64,000 nucleotides of DNA from Pachyseris speciosa (taxonomy: Eukaryota > Cnidaria > Anthozoa > Scleractinia > Pachyseridae): positions 318,501-382,500 of the forward strand of contig JAEMWC010000625.1 in assembly GCA_016490735.1 (NCBI GenBank), in the 5' to 3' direction. Below the pieces are notes generated by a model that did no database searches, was not told the origin of the DNA, and saw only the letters and a program-made list of their open reading frames with translations. A program made the translations under genes and the position numbers. How positions within the stretch are numbered: the first letter of the stretch is position 1; each line of letters starts with the position of its first letter. Positions 51,130 to 64,000 of this stretch are shown here, piece by piece.

Positions 51130-53892
51130 AAGATCATGATCAAAGTATGTGTTTGTATTAGCTGTGACGAGTACTACTTGTGCGCAAGCTGTGGAGCGCG
51201 TGTCATTAATTCCTGATTTCCCAGTTTCGACTCTCGGTCATCATCTCACTCTTTGCAAACTTGTAAGAGCATTTTGCAAGTAGGTGCTTTTTACTAGCTA
51301 TGATGAGTACTACTTGGGCGTTTGGTGTGGAGCGCCTTCATTAGTTCCTGATTTCCGAGAGTTTGACTCTCGGTCATAATCTCACTCTTTCAAAACTTGT
51401 AAGAGCATTATGAAAGTAGGTGCTTTTTACTAGCTATGATGAGTACTACCTCAGCGCATGGTGTGGAGCGCCTCCTATCAATTCCTTGTTTCCGAGAAGT
51501 TGACCCTCGGTAATAATCACAATCTTTGAAAACTTCTAAGGGGATTTTGAAAGTCGGTTGTTTTTACTAGGTGTGATGAGTACTACTTGGGCATTTGGTG
51601 TGGAGCGCCTTCATTCATTCCTGATTTCCTAGATTTTCACTCTCGGTGATAATCTCACTCTTTGAAAACTTGTAAGAGCATGTTGCAAGTAGGTTGCTTT
51701 TACAAGCTGCCATGAGTACTACTTGTGTGCGCAATGTGGAGCGCGTCCCGTGAATTACTGATTTCTGAGAGTTTGACCCTCTGTCATAATCTCACTCTTT
51801 GAAAACTTTTAAGAGCATGCTGAAAGTAGTTGGTTTTTATTAGCTTTGATGAGTACTACTTCTCAGCGCAGTGTGGAGCACGTCTCATCAATTCCTGATT
51901 TCCAGGATTTTGACCGTCCGTGATAATCTCACTGTTCAAAAACTTGTAATGCGATGGTGAAATTAGGTCCTTTTTACTAGCTGTTCAGGGTTCTACTTGT
52001 GCATTCGGTGTAAAGCGCGTCCCATCAATCCCCGATTTCCGAGATTTTGACTCTCGGTCATAATCTCACTCTTTGAAAATTGTAAGACCATGTTGAAACT
52101 AGGTGGTTTTAACTAGCTGTTATTAGTACTACTTGGGTGTTTGGTGTAAAGCGCGCCTCATGAATTCCTGATTTCCGACATTTTGACTCTCGGTCATAAT
52201 CTCGCTCTTGGAAAACTTGTAAGAGCATGTTAAGAGTAGGTGGTTTTTACAAGCTACCATAAGAACTACCTTTGCGCGCAATGGGGAGCGCGTTCCGTAA
52301 ATTACTGATTTCAGAGATTTTGAGTCTCTGTCATAATCTCACTTTTTTAAAACTTTTAAGAGCATGATGAAAGTAGTCGGCTCTTATTAGCTGTGATGAG
52401 TACTAATTCTCAGCGCGGTGTGGAGCACGTCCAATCAATTTCCTTATTTCCGAGATTTTGAATGTCGGTCATAATGTCACTCTTTGAAAACGTGTAATAC
52501 GACGGTGAAATTAGGTGCTTCTTACAAGCTATTATGGGTTCTCTTTGTGCGGACGGTGTGCAGCGCGTCCCATAAACTCCTGATTTCCCAGATTTTAAGT
52601 TTCGGTCATAATCTCACTCTTTAAAAACTTGTAAGAGCATGTTGAATCTCGGTGGTTTTTACTAGCTGTGATGAGTACTACTTGTGCGCACGCTGTGTAG
52701 CGCCTCCCATCAATTCCTTGCTTCCTAGAAGTTGACTCTCAACCTTTCAAAACTTGTAACAGGATTTTGAAAGTAGGTTTCTTTTACTAGCTGTGATAAG
52801 TACTACTTGGGCATTTGTTGTGGAGCGCGTCCCATTAATTCCAGATTTCCGATATTTTGAATGTTGGTCATAATCTCACTCTTTGAAAACTTGTAAGAGC
52901 ATGTTGAATGCACGTGATTTCTTACTAGGTATGGTGAGTACTACCTGTGCGCACGGTGTGGAGCGCGTCCCATCAATTCTTTATTTTGGAGATTTTTAGT
53001 GTCGGTCAAAACCTCACTCTTTGAAAACTTGTAAGAGCAGGCTGAAAGTGGTTGGTTTTTATTAGCTGTGACGAGTACTACTTCTGAGCGCGGTCTGGAA
53101 CGCGTCCCATCAACTGCTTATTTCTGAGGTTTTTGACTGTCGGTCATAATCTCACTTTTCGAAAACTTGTAAGACGATGGTGAAATTAGGTGCTTTTTAC
53201 TAGCTGTAATGGGTACTACTTGTGCGCACGGTGTGCAGCGCGTCCCATAAATATCTGATTTCTCAAGATTTAAGTTTCGGTCATAATCTTACTCTTTGAA
53301 AACTTGTAAGAGGGTGCTTTATGTAGGTGGTGTTTACGAGCTGTGATGAGTACTACCCGCGTGCAAGGTGTGGAGCGCATCCCATAAATTCCTGATTTGC
53401 AAGATTATGACCCTCGATCATAATCTCATTCTTTGAGAATTTGTAAGAGCACGTTAAAAGTAGGTCCTTTTTACTAGCCGTAATGAGTACTACTTGTGCT
53501 CACGGTGAAGAGCGCGTCCCATCTATTCCTGTTTTCCGAGATTTTCACTCTGCGTCATAATCTCACTCTTTGAAAAGATGTAAGAGCATGTTGAAAGTAA
53601 GCGGCTTTTATCAGCTGTGATGAGTACAACTTGTGCGTACAGTGTAGAGTGTGTTCAATAAATTCCTGATTTCCTAGATTTTGATTGTCTGTCATAATCT
53701 CACGGTATGAAAACTCGTCAGAGCATGTTAAGAGTAGGTAGTTTTTCTAGCTGTGATGAGTACTTCTTGTGCCCACGGTGTGAAACGCGTCCATTCAATT
53801 CCTTATTGCCGAGATTTTGGCTCACGGTCACAATCTACCTCTTTGAAAACTAGTGAGGGGAAAGTAGGTGGCTTTTACTAGCTGTCACGATT
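51130..53892 (+). repeat. Satellite DNA, about 139-bp unit, fifth block
   Basis: About 20 units, same orientation as before, ending mid-unit at TAGCTGTCACGATTA, where the inverted block begins. Units alternate between CGCAC and GTTTGG variants. No other feature. Confidence 0.9.
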
Positions 53893-56800
53893 ACGCGCTC
53901 CCACACCGTGCCCAAAAGTAGTACTCATCACAGCTAGTAAAAACCCCTAGTTTCAATATGCTCTCACAAGTTTTCAAAGAGTAAGATTCTGATCAAGAGT
54001 CAAAATCTCGGAAATCATTAATTGATGAAGGCGCTCCACACCAAACGCGCAACTAGTACTCATGACACCTAGTAAAAACAACCTACTTTCAACATCCCCT
54101 TACAAGTTTTCAAAGATTGTGAATATGACAGGGGGTCATTTTCTCGAAAAATAGGAATTAATAGGACGCGCTCCACACCAATCGCACAGGTAGTACTCGT
54201 CACAGCTAGTAAAAAGCACCTACTTTCAACATGCTCATACAAGTTTTGAAAGAGTGAGATTATGACCTAGAATAAAAATCTCGGAAATCAGGAATTAATG
54301 AAGGCGCTCCACACCAAACGCCCAAGTAGCACTCATCACAGCAAGATAAAACAACCTACTTTAAGTATCCCCTTACAAGTTTTCAAAGATTGTGATTAAT
54401 AGCGGGAGTCATCTTCTCGGAAAAAAAGGAATTTATGGGACGAGCTCCACATCACACGCACAGGTAGTACTCGTCACAGCTATTAAAAAGCACCTACTTT
54501 CAAAATGCTCTGACAAGTTTGCAAACAGTGAGATAATGACCCAGGGTCAAAATCTCGTAAAATCACAAACTGATGGGACGAGTTCTACTCCATACGCACA
54601 AGTAGTACTCATCACAGCTAGTAAACACCACCTACTTTTAAACTCTTTTTAGCAATTTTAAAAGAGTGAGACTATTACCGAGAAACAAAATCTCGCAAAG
54701 CAGGAATTTATGGGACGCGCTGCACACGGTGCGCACGAGTTGTACTCGTGACAGCTAGTAAACGCCACCTACTTTCAACATGTTCTTCAAGTTTTCAAAA
54801 AGGTAGTTCGTGACCGAGAGCCAAAATCTCGGCAATAAGGAATTGAATGGACGCGTTTCACACCGTCGGCACAAGAAGTACTCATCACAGCTAGAAAAAC
54901 TACCTACTTTTAACATGCTCTTCCCAGTTTTCAAACCGTGAGATTATAACAGACAGTCAAAATCTCGGAAATCAGGAATTAATGGAACACACTCCGTCTT
55001 GTGCGCACAAGTTCTACTAAGCAAAGCTTTCAACATGCTCTTACATCTTTTGAAAGAGTGAGATTATGACCGAGAGTCAAAATCTCGGAAATCAGGAATT
55101 CTCTGGACGGGCTCCACACCACGTACACAACTTGTACTTATGACAGTACATTATGACCGAGAGTCAACATCTTGGAAACAAGGAATTAATGGGACGCGTT
55201 CCCACACAGTGCGCAAAAGTAGTACTCATCACAGCTAGTAAAAATCCCTAGTTTCAACATGCCTTTACAATTTTTCAAAGAGTGAGTTATCACCAAGTCA
55301 AAATCTCGAAAATCAGAAACTAATGGGACGCTTTTCCCACCAAACGCACAAGTAGTACTGATCACAGCTAGTAAAAGAAACCTACTTTCAACATCCTCTT
55401 ACAAGTTTTCAAAGAGTGAGATTATTACCAAAACTTAAAATCAGGCAAATCAGGAATTCATGGGACGCGCTGCACACCGTTCGCACAAGTAGAATCCAGA
55501 ACACCTAGTAAAAAGCACCAAATTTCACCGTCATATTACAAGTTTTTGAAAAGTGAGATTATGACTGACAGTCAAAATCTCGGAAATAGGGATTTGATTT
55601 GACGTGCTCCACACCGCGCTGAGAAGTAGTACTCATCAGAGCTAATAAAAAGAGACTACAATCAGCATGCTTTTAAAATTTTGCAAAGAGTGAGATTATG
55701 ACAGAGAGTCAAAATCACCGAAATCAGTAATTCACGGAGGCGCTCCACACCAAACGCCCAGGTCGTACTAATGACAGCCAGTAAAAACAACCTACTTTCA
55801 ACATCCCCTGACAAGTTTTCAAAGATTGTGATTATGACCGGGAGTCAACCTCTCGGAAACAAGGAATTGATGGGACGCGTTCCACACTATGCGCACAAGA
55901 AGTACCCATCACAGCTAGTAAAAGCACCTACATTCAACATGCTCTTACAAGTTTTCAAGGCGTGAAATTATGACCGAGAGTCGAAACACGGAAATCAGGA
56001 ATTGATGGGACGCGCTCCACACCTTGCGCACAAGTAGTACTCGTCACAGCTACTACAAACACCTACTTTGAATATGCTCTTACAAGTTATCGAAGAGTGA
56101 GTTTATGGTCGACAGTGAAAATCTCGGAAATCACGAACTGATTGGACGAGGTCTACTCCTTGCGCACAAGTAGTACTCATCAGAGCTAGTATAGACCACT
56201 TACTTTCAACATCCTTTTTAAAGTTTTCAAAGAGTAAGATTAGTACCGAGATTCAAAATCTCGCACAGCAGGAATTAATGGCACGCGGTCCACACGAAAC
56301 GCACAAGTACTACTAATCACAGCTGGTAAAACCAACCCACTTTCGACAACCTCTTACACGTTTTCAAAGATTGTGATTATGACCGAGAGTGAACATCTCG
56401 GAGACCAGGAATTCATGGGACGCGCTCCATATCGAGCGCACAAGTAGTACTCATCACAGCTAGTAAAAAGCACCAACTTTCAACATTCTCTTACAAGTGT
56501 TCAAAGAGTGAGATTATGACCGAGAGTCAAAATGTCGGAAACGAGGAATTAATGAGACGAACTCCAAACCGTCAGCGTAAGTAGTCCTCACGACAGCTAG
56601 TAAACACCACCTACTTTTAACATAGTTTTAGAAGTTTTGAAAGAGTGAGAGAAACCAGAAATCAATGGCACGCGCTCCACACCGTGCGCACAAGTAGTAC
56701 TTGCCGCAGCTAGTACAAACCACCTACCTTGAACATCCTCGTAACGGTTTTAGAAGAGTGAGATAATGACGGAGAGTGAAAATCTCGGAAATCACGAATT

Positions 56801-59800
56801 GATGGGACGAGATCTACTCCGTGCGCAGCTAGTAAAACCCACCTACTTTCAACATGCAATTACAACTTTTCAAACAGGTAGATTATTATGACCGTTGGTC
56901 AAAAGCTCGGCAGGCAGAAATTCATGGGAAGCGCTGCACAGCGTGGGCACGACAAGTAATCATCATATGTAGAAAAACTAGCAACGTTTAACATGCTCTT
57001 ACAAGTTTTCATACCGTGAGATGTTGACCGACAGTCAACATCTCGGAAGTCAGGAATTGATGGAATGCACTCCACAGTGTGCGTACAAGTTGTACGCGTC
57101 ACAGCTGGTAAACATCACATACCTTAAAAATGCCCTTACAACTTTTCAAAGAATAATATAATGACCTAGAGTCAAACTCTGGGAAATCAGGAATTGATAG
57201 CACGTCCTCTATTCCGTGCGCACAAAAAGTACTCATCACACTTAGTAAAAACAACCTAGTTTCAACATGCTCTTACAAGTTTTCAAAGAGAGAGATTACG
57301 ACCCAGTGTAAAAATCTCGGAAATCACGAATTGATGATACGCGCTCACACCGTGGGCACAAGTAGTACTGATCACAGCTAGTAAAACAACCTACTTTTAA
57401 TATGCTCTTCCAAGTTTTCAAAGAGTGAGATTATGACCAAGATTCAGAATCTCCAAAATAAGAAATTGATGGGACGCGCTCCACACCGTGCGCACAGGTA
57501 GTACTCACCATACCTAGTGAAAAGCACGTACTTTTAACATGCTCTTCACAATTTTTAAAAGAGTGAGATTACGACCATGAGTAAAAATTTCCGAAGTCAG
57601 GAATTCACGGGACGCGCTCCACACCGAGCGCACAAGTAGCACTGATAACAGCTAGTAAAAACCATAACCTTTCAACATGCTCTTACACGTTTTCAAGGAG
57701 TTAGATTATGACTGAGACTGAAAATCTCAGAATGCAGGAACTTATGGCATGCGAACCACACCGTGAGCACCAGTAATACTCGTCACAGCTAGTAAAAACA
57801 ACCCAGTTTCAACATGCTCTTTTAAGTTCTCAACGACGGAGATTACGACCGAGATTCTAAATCTCGAAAACAAGGAATTTATGAGAGGCGCTCCACACCG
57901 TACGCACGAGAACTACTCGTCGCAGCTAGTAGAAACAACCTAGTTCGAACAGGCTCTTACACGTTTTCAAGGAGTGAGATTGTGACAGAGAGTCAAGTTA
58001 TCGGAAATCAGGAATTGATGGGAGGCGCTCCACACTGTACGCACAAGTAATATTAATAACAGCTAGTAAAATTCAACTACCTCTTACAAGTTTTAAAAGA
58101 TTGTGATTATGACCGAGTGTCAACAAGTCGTAAACTAGGAATTGATGAGACCAACTCAATACCGTGCGCACAAGAAGTACTCATCAAAGCTAGGAAAAAG
58201 CACCTACTTTGAACATTGTCTTACAAGTTTTCAGAGAGTGAGATTATCACCGAAAGTCAAAATCTCCCAAATCAGAAATTGATGAGACGCGCTCAACACC
58301 GTGCGCGCAAGTAGTTCTCATCATAGCTAGTAAACAGCACCAACTTTCAAGATCCTTAATGAAGTTTTGAAAGAGTGAGATTATGACCGAGATTCAAAAT
58401 CTCGGAAACCAGAAATTAACTGGACGCACTCCACACTCCACACACTAGTACTCGTCACAGCTAGTACAAACCACCTACCTTCAGCATGCTTTTACAAGTT
58501 GTCAAAGAGTGAGATAATGACCGAGAGTGAAAATCTCGGAAATCACCAATTGATGGGAGGAGATCTACTCCCTGCGAAGCTTGTAAAAGCCACCTACATT
58601 CAACATGCCAGTACAAGTTTTCAAACAGGTAGATTAATATGACCGTTGGTCAAGGCTCGGCAGTCAGAAATTCATGGAAAGCGCTGCACACAGTGGGCAC
58701 GACAAGTACTCATGACATGTAGAAAAACTAGCCACATGAGGTCATGACCGAAAGTCAAGATCTCGGGATTCAGGAATTGATGGAACGCACTCCACACTGT
58801 GCGCAAAAGTGGTACTTATCACAGCTAGTAAAAAGCACCTACTTTCAACATGCTCTTACAAGTTTTAAAAGAGTAAGATTACGACGAAAAGTCAAAATCT
58901 CGGAAATCAGGAATTAATGGACGCCCTCCACAGCAAACCCACAAGTAGTACTGATCACAGCTAGTACAAGAAACCTACTTTCAAAATCCTCTTACAAGTT
59001 TTCAAAGAGTGAGATTATTACCAAAACTTAAAATCAGGGAAAACAGGAATTGATGGGACGCGCTGCACCCGTTCGCACAAGTAGAACCCAGACAACCTAG
59101 TAAGAAGCACCAAATTTCACCGCCGTATTACAACTTTTTGAAAAGTGAGATTATGACCGACAATTAAAATCTCGGAAATAGGGAATTGATTGGACGTGCT
59201 CCACACCGCGCTGAGAAGTAGTACTCAGAAAAGCTAATAAAAACCAACTAAATTCAGCATGCTTTTAAAATTTAGAAAGAGTGAGATTATGACAGACAAA
59301 ATCTCGGTAATTCACGGAGGCGCTCGACATCAAACGCCAAAGTAGTACTCATGACAGCTAGTAAAAACAACCGACTTTCACAATCCTCTTACAAGTTTTG
59401 AAAGATTGTGATTATGACCGGGAGTCAACTTCTCGGAAACAAGGAATTGATGGGACGCGCTCCACACCATGCGCAGCAAGTAAAAGCACCTACTTTCAAC
59501 ATGCTCTTACAAGCTCTCAAGCGGTGAAATTATGACCGATAGTAAAAACTCGGAAACCAGGAATTGATGAGAGGCGCTCCACGCCTTGCGCACAAGTAGT
59601 ACTCGTCAGAGCTACTACAAACACCTACTTTGAATATGCTCTTACAAGTTATCAAAGAGGGAGTTTATGGTCGACAGTGAAAATCTCGGAAATCACGAAC
59701 TGATTGGACGAGTTCTACTCCGTGCACACAAGTAGTATTCATCAGAGCTAGTATACACCACTTACTTTCAACATCCTTTTAGAAGTTTTCATATAGTAAG

Positions 59801-62800
59801 ATTATTACCGAGATTCAAAATCTCGCACAGCAGGAAATAATGGCACGGGCTCCACACCAAACGCACAAGTAGTACTCATCACAGCTAGTAAAAACAACCC
59901 ACTCTCAACAACCTCTTACAAGTTTTCAAAGATTGTGACTATGACCGAGAGTGAACATCTCGAAAACCAGGAATTCATGGGACGCGCTCCATATCGAGCG
60001 CACAAGTAGTACTCATCACAGCTAGTAAAAAGCAACTACTTTCAACATTCTCTTACAAGTGTTCAAAGAGTGAGATTATGACCGAGAGTCAAAATGTCGC
60101 AAATTAGGAATTAATGAGACGAACTCCAAACCGTGAGCGCAAGTAGTCCTCACGACAGCTAGTAAACACCACCTACTTTCAACATATTTTTAGAAGTTTT
60201 GAAAGAGTGAGAGAAACCAGAAATTAATGGCACGCGCTCCACACCGTGCGCACAAGTAGTACTTGTCGCAGCTAGTACAAACCACCTACCTTTAACATCC
60301 TCTTACAAGTTTAAGAAGAGTGAGATAATTACCGAGAGTGAAAATCACAGAAATCACGAATTGATTGGACGAGATCTACTCCGTGCGCAGCTAGTAAAAG
60401 CCACCTACTTTCAACATGCAATTACAAGTTCAAACAGGTAGATTATTATGACCGTTGGTCAAAAGCTCGGCAGTCAGAAATTCATGGGAAGCGCTGCGCA
60501 GCGTTGGAACGATAAGTACTCATCACATGTGGAAAAACTAGCCACGTTTAACATACTCTTACAAGTTTTCATACCGTGAGATCATGTCCGACTGTCAAAA
60601 TCTCGGAAGTCAAAAGTTGATGGAACGCACTCCACACTGTGCGCACAAGTTGTACTCATCACAGCTAGTAAACATCACCTACTTTAAAAATCCCCTTACA
60701 CCTTTTCAAAGAGTGATATTATGACTAATAGTCAAATCTCGATAATCAGGAATTGATAGCACCTACTTTAGAAATGCCGTTACAAAATTTTAAAAGAGTG
60801 ATTTTATGACCGACAGTCAAATTGTGGCAAATCAGGAATTGATAGCACGTCCTCCATTCCGTGCGCACAAAAAGTACTCATCACACAAAGTAAAAACCAC
60901 CTACTTTCAACATGCTCTTACAAGTTTTCAAAGAGAGAGATTACGACCAAGAGTAAAAATATCGGAAATCACGAATTGATGAGACGCGCTCACACCGTGC
61001 GCACAAGTAGTACTGATCACAGCTAGTAAAAAGCACCTACTATTAACATTGTCTTACAAGTTTTCAGAGAGTGAGATTATCACCGAGAGTCAAAATCTCC
61101 CGAATCAGAAATTGATGAGACGCGCTCAACACCGTGCGCGCAAGTAGTTCTCATCATAGCTAGTAAACACCACCAACGTTCAACATCCTTAATGAAGTTT
61201 TGAAAGAGTGAGATTATGACCGACAGTCAACATCTCGGAAATAGGGAATTGATTGGACGTCCTCCTCATTGCGCTGAGGATTAGTACTCATCACAGCTAA
61301 TAAAAACCAACTCCTTTCAGCATGCTCTTAAAAGTTCGCAAGGAGTGAGATTATGACAGAGAGTCAAAATCTCGGAAATCAGTAATTCACGGGACGCGCT
61401 CCCCATTGCGTGCAAAGGTAGTACTTATGGCAGCTTGTAAAACCCACCTACTCTTAACATGCTCTTACAAGTTTTCAAAGAGTGAAATTATGACCGAGAG
61501 TCAAAATGTCGGATATCAGGAATTAATGGGACGCGCTTTACACCAAACACCCAAGTAGTACTAATAACAGCTAGTTAAAACCAACTAGTTTCAACATGGT
61601 CTTACAATTTTCAAAGAGTGAGATTATGACCGACAGTCAAAATCTCGGAAATCGATAATTGATGGGACGCGCTGCACACCGTGCGCACAAGTAGAACCCA
61701 TAACAGCTAGTAAAAAGCGCCTAATTTCACCATGATATTAAACGTTTTTGAACAGTGAGATTATCACGGACGGTCAAAATCTTGGAAATCAGGAATTGAT
61801 GAGACGTGCTCCACACCGTGCTGAGGAGTAGTACTCATCACAGCTAATAAAAATCAACTACTTTCAGCATGCTCTTAAAAGTTTTCAAGTAGTGAGATTA
61901 TGACAGAGGCAGAGAGTCAAACTCTCAAAAATCAGTAATTCACGGGACGCGCTCCACATTGCGCACACAAGTAATACTCATGGCAGCTTGCAAAAACCAC
62001 CTACTTTCAACATGCTCTTACAAGTTTTCAAAGAGTGAGATTATGACCGAGACTGAAAATCTCGGAAATCAGGAATTAATGGGACGCGCTCCACACAAAA
62101 CGCCCAAGTAGTACTAATCACAGCTAGTAAAAGAAACCTACTATCAAAATTTTCTTACAAGTTTTGAAAGATTGTGATTATGACCGACAGTCAACTTTTC
62201 GGAGACAAGGAATTGATGGGACGCGCTCCACACCAAACGCCCAAGTAGTACTCATCACAGCTGGGAAAATCAACCTACTTTCAACATCCTCTTACAAGTT
62301 TCCAAAGTTTGTCATTATGTCCGAAACTTAAAATCTTGGAAATCATGGTTTATGGGACGCGCTGCACACCGTGCGCACAAGTAGAACCCATAACAGCTAG
62401 TAAAAACCAACTAATTTCACCATCGGATTACAAGTTTTTGACAGTGAGATTATCACGGACGGTTAAAATATTGGATATCAGGAATTGATGAGACGTGCTC
62501 CACACCGCGCTGAGAAGTAGTACTCATCACAGCTAATGAAAACCAACTACTTTCAGCATGCTCTTAAAAGTTTTCAAAGAGTGAGATTATGACAGAGAGT
62601 CAAAATCTCGGAAATCAGTAATTCACGGGAAGCGCTCCACATGCTTTCAACATGCTCTTACAAGTTTTCAAAGAGTGAGATTATGACCGAGCGTGAAAAT
62701 CTCGCAATTCAGGAATTGATGGGACCTGATCTACACCGTGGGGACAAGTAGCACTTATCACAGCTAGTAAAAACCACCTAGGTTCAAGATGTTCTTAAAG

Positions 62801-63473
62801 GTTTTTAAACAGTGAGGTTATGACCGAGAGTCAAAATCTCGGAAATCAGGAATTAATGGGACGCGCTACACACTAAACGCCCAAGTAGCACTAATCACAG
62901 CTAGTAAAAGAAACCTACTTTCAAACTACTTTTGACCGAGAGTCAACTTTTCGGAAACAAGGAATTGATGGGACGCGCTCCACACCGTGCGCACAAGTAG
63001 TACTAATCACAGATAGTAAAAACCCCTAGTTTCAACATGCTCTGACAAGTTTTCAAACAGTGAGATTCTGACCAAGAGTCAAAATCTCGGAAATCAGGAA
63101 TTAATGAAGGCGCTCCACACCAAACGCCTAACTAGTACTCATGACAGCTAGTAAAAACAACCTACTTTCAACATTCCCTTACAAGTTTTGAAAGGATGTG
63201 GTTATGACCGAGAGTCAACTTCTTGGAAACAAGGAATTGATAGGACGCGCTCCACACCAAGCGCACAGGTGGTATTCAGCACAGCTAGTAAAAAGCACCT
63301 ACTTTCAACATGCTCTTACAAGTTTTGAAAGAGAATGATTGAAGGCGCTCCACACCAAACGGTAGTACTCATCACCGCTAGTAAAAACAACCTACTTTTA
63401 ACATCCCCTTACAAGTTTTCAAAGATTGTGATTATGAGCGGGAGTCAACTTTTCGGAAACAAGGAATTTATGG
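53893..63473 (-). repeat. Satellite DNA, about 137-bp unit, inverted block with higher-order repeat
   Basis: About 70 units in reverse orientation (GCGCTCCACACCGTGCGCAC, AAGTAGTACTCATCACAGCT, AGTAAAAACCACCTACTTTC). Distinct variant units recur at long distance: GTTTATGGTCGACAGTG at 56,101 and 59,663; GACCGTTGGTCAA at 56,890 and 60,450. The offset is about 3,560 bp, close to 26 units. A shorter period of about 690 bp (five units) shows between 61,665 and 62,357. It ends at GGAATTTATGG. Confidence 0.9.
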
Positions 63474-64000
63474 CTCTCCTCTAAATCTCAGTCTGTCCCA
63501 ATAAGAAAACACACAAACCTTGGGGGCGGCTCTCTTCAAGCCAAGCGCTCGGTTTATTCACGTAAAGACTAAAAGATACATGCCTTATAATAGAAACGTA
63601 ATATAAAATCCAAGAAACATACATCTCCAAAAAGAAAAAACTAGATCACAAGCTAAATTAAATTGAAATGGGGTCGTGGAAAGACAGCTGGGTGAAAAAC
63701 CTCTTCGTACGTCCACTTGCACCTAGGAGGAAAACCCCAGGCCAGCTGTACCCCATGAAAAAAAAAAACGGTCCCCCGGGCAAGACCAACTAAATAGAAG
63801 CTAGAATCAATTAAAAGCGGTACGAACGAGAAAACTAAATACCTAAAGCCGACAAACGACAAACGAGAAACCGACAAACGAGAAGATAAAGAATCTTGGA
63901 CATCGGATCGAACAAGCTTAGCAAGCTCATCAAATCTGAGAAAGGCAGCTAAAGCTAGTAAGCAAATAACAACCGTACGAATGTTATACAAAGAGGCCAT
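63474..64000 (-). pseudogene. Tyrosine-recombinase fragment, runs off the window
   Basis: On the minus strand the edge of the window reads [20 protein letters not shown] followed by [13 protein letters not shown]. This is the box I arginine region (G/A-FLR-x-x-EL) of phage-integrase-type recombinases found in DIRS-like and Crypton-like elements. After about 35 codons the sequence loses resemblance, and the remaining frame to 63,653 looks like 3' noncoding sequence. The segment 63,474-63,650 has no gene. The rest lies beyond the window. Confidence 0.5.

Noticed and set aside
8484..63473. CRISPR-like appearance of the long repeat array
   Set aside because: Repeats are directly adjacent, about 137-139 bp, diverged along their full length, with no unique spacers; it is satellite DNA in a eukaryotic genome.

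Overview
The window is a repeat-dense stretch of an animal genome, most likely a cnidarian and probably an anthozoan (coral or anemone). This is inferred from the mix of elements: an L1/Tx1-type LINE, a Polinton/Maverick, DIRS-type tyrosine-recombinase retroelements, an ISL2EU-type transposon carrying a YqaJ gene, a gypsy element and hammerhead-ribozyme repeats. Apart from one weak candidate first exon near 5.2-5.5 kb, I see no host gene.

Layout. 1-8.47 kb is a graveyard of older elements: a tRNA-derived repeat, a DDE transposase remnant facing a YqaJ/PHD gene remnant, a palindromic element end, two inverted-repeat MITEs and a DIRS-type fragment. From about 8.48 kb to 63.47 kb the base layer is one satellite with a unit of about 137-139 bp. 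Everything else in that span is inserted in it. The satellite runs in one orientation to about 53,892 and in the opposite orientation from there to 63,473. It shows a higher-order repeat of about 3.56 kb (close to 26 units).

The largest insertion is a Polinton/Maverick (9,913-37,680), flanked by the satellite pentamer GCGCG as a target duplication and ended by terminal inverted repeats whose outer 115 bp are themselves near-palindromic. It carries a protein-primed-type DNA polymerase B, a retroviral-type integrase, a packaging ATPase, two capsid genes, small basic or virion-type genes, a collagen-like fibre gene and a set of small cysteine-rich genes. Most are frameshifted. It is also broken by four later insertions: a 5.5-kb Tx1-like LINE (15-bp target duplication), a truncated L2/CR1-like LINE, a 582-bp inverted pair of tRNA-derived repeats in the fibre gene (14-bp duplication) and a 4.8-kb gypsy element in polB (5-bp duplication). 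The gypsy has identical LTRs and one intact 1,388-codon gag-pol frame. Subtracting these leaves a base Polinton of roughly 15 kb.

To the right, the satellite holds a DIRS-type gag remnant, an ORF1-only LINE retrocopy, two clusters of a 254-bp repeat, and a 5'-truncated second copy of the Tx1-like LINE with a 9-bp target duplication.

The most notable signal is the 254-bp repeat. Each unit carries a type I hammerhead self-cleaving ribozyme with a conserved core, a GUC cleavage site, a long stem I and a minimal stem III. Spacing from one cleavage site to the next is exactly 254 bp in both clusters. One cluster (46,138-47,016) is an inverted-then-direct arrangement flanked by a 13-bp target duplication, so it moved as a single retro-inserted unit. 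This matches the general plan of metazoan retrozymes or non-autonomous Penelope-like elements. The window ends in another tyrosine-recombinase fragment on the minus strand.
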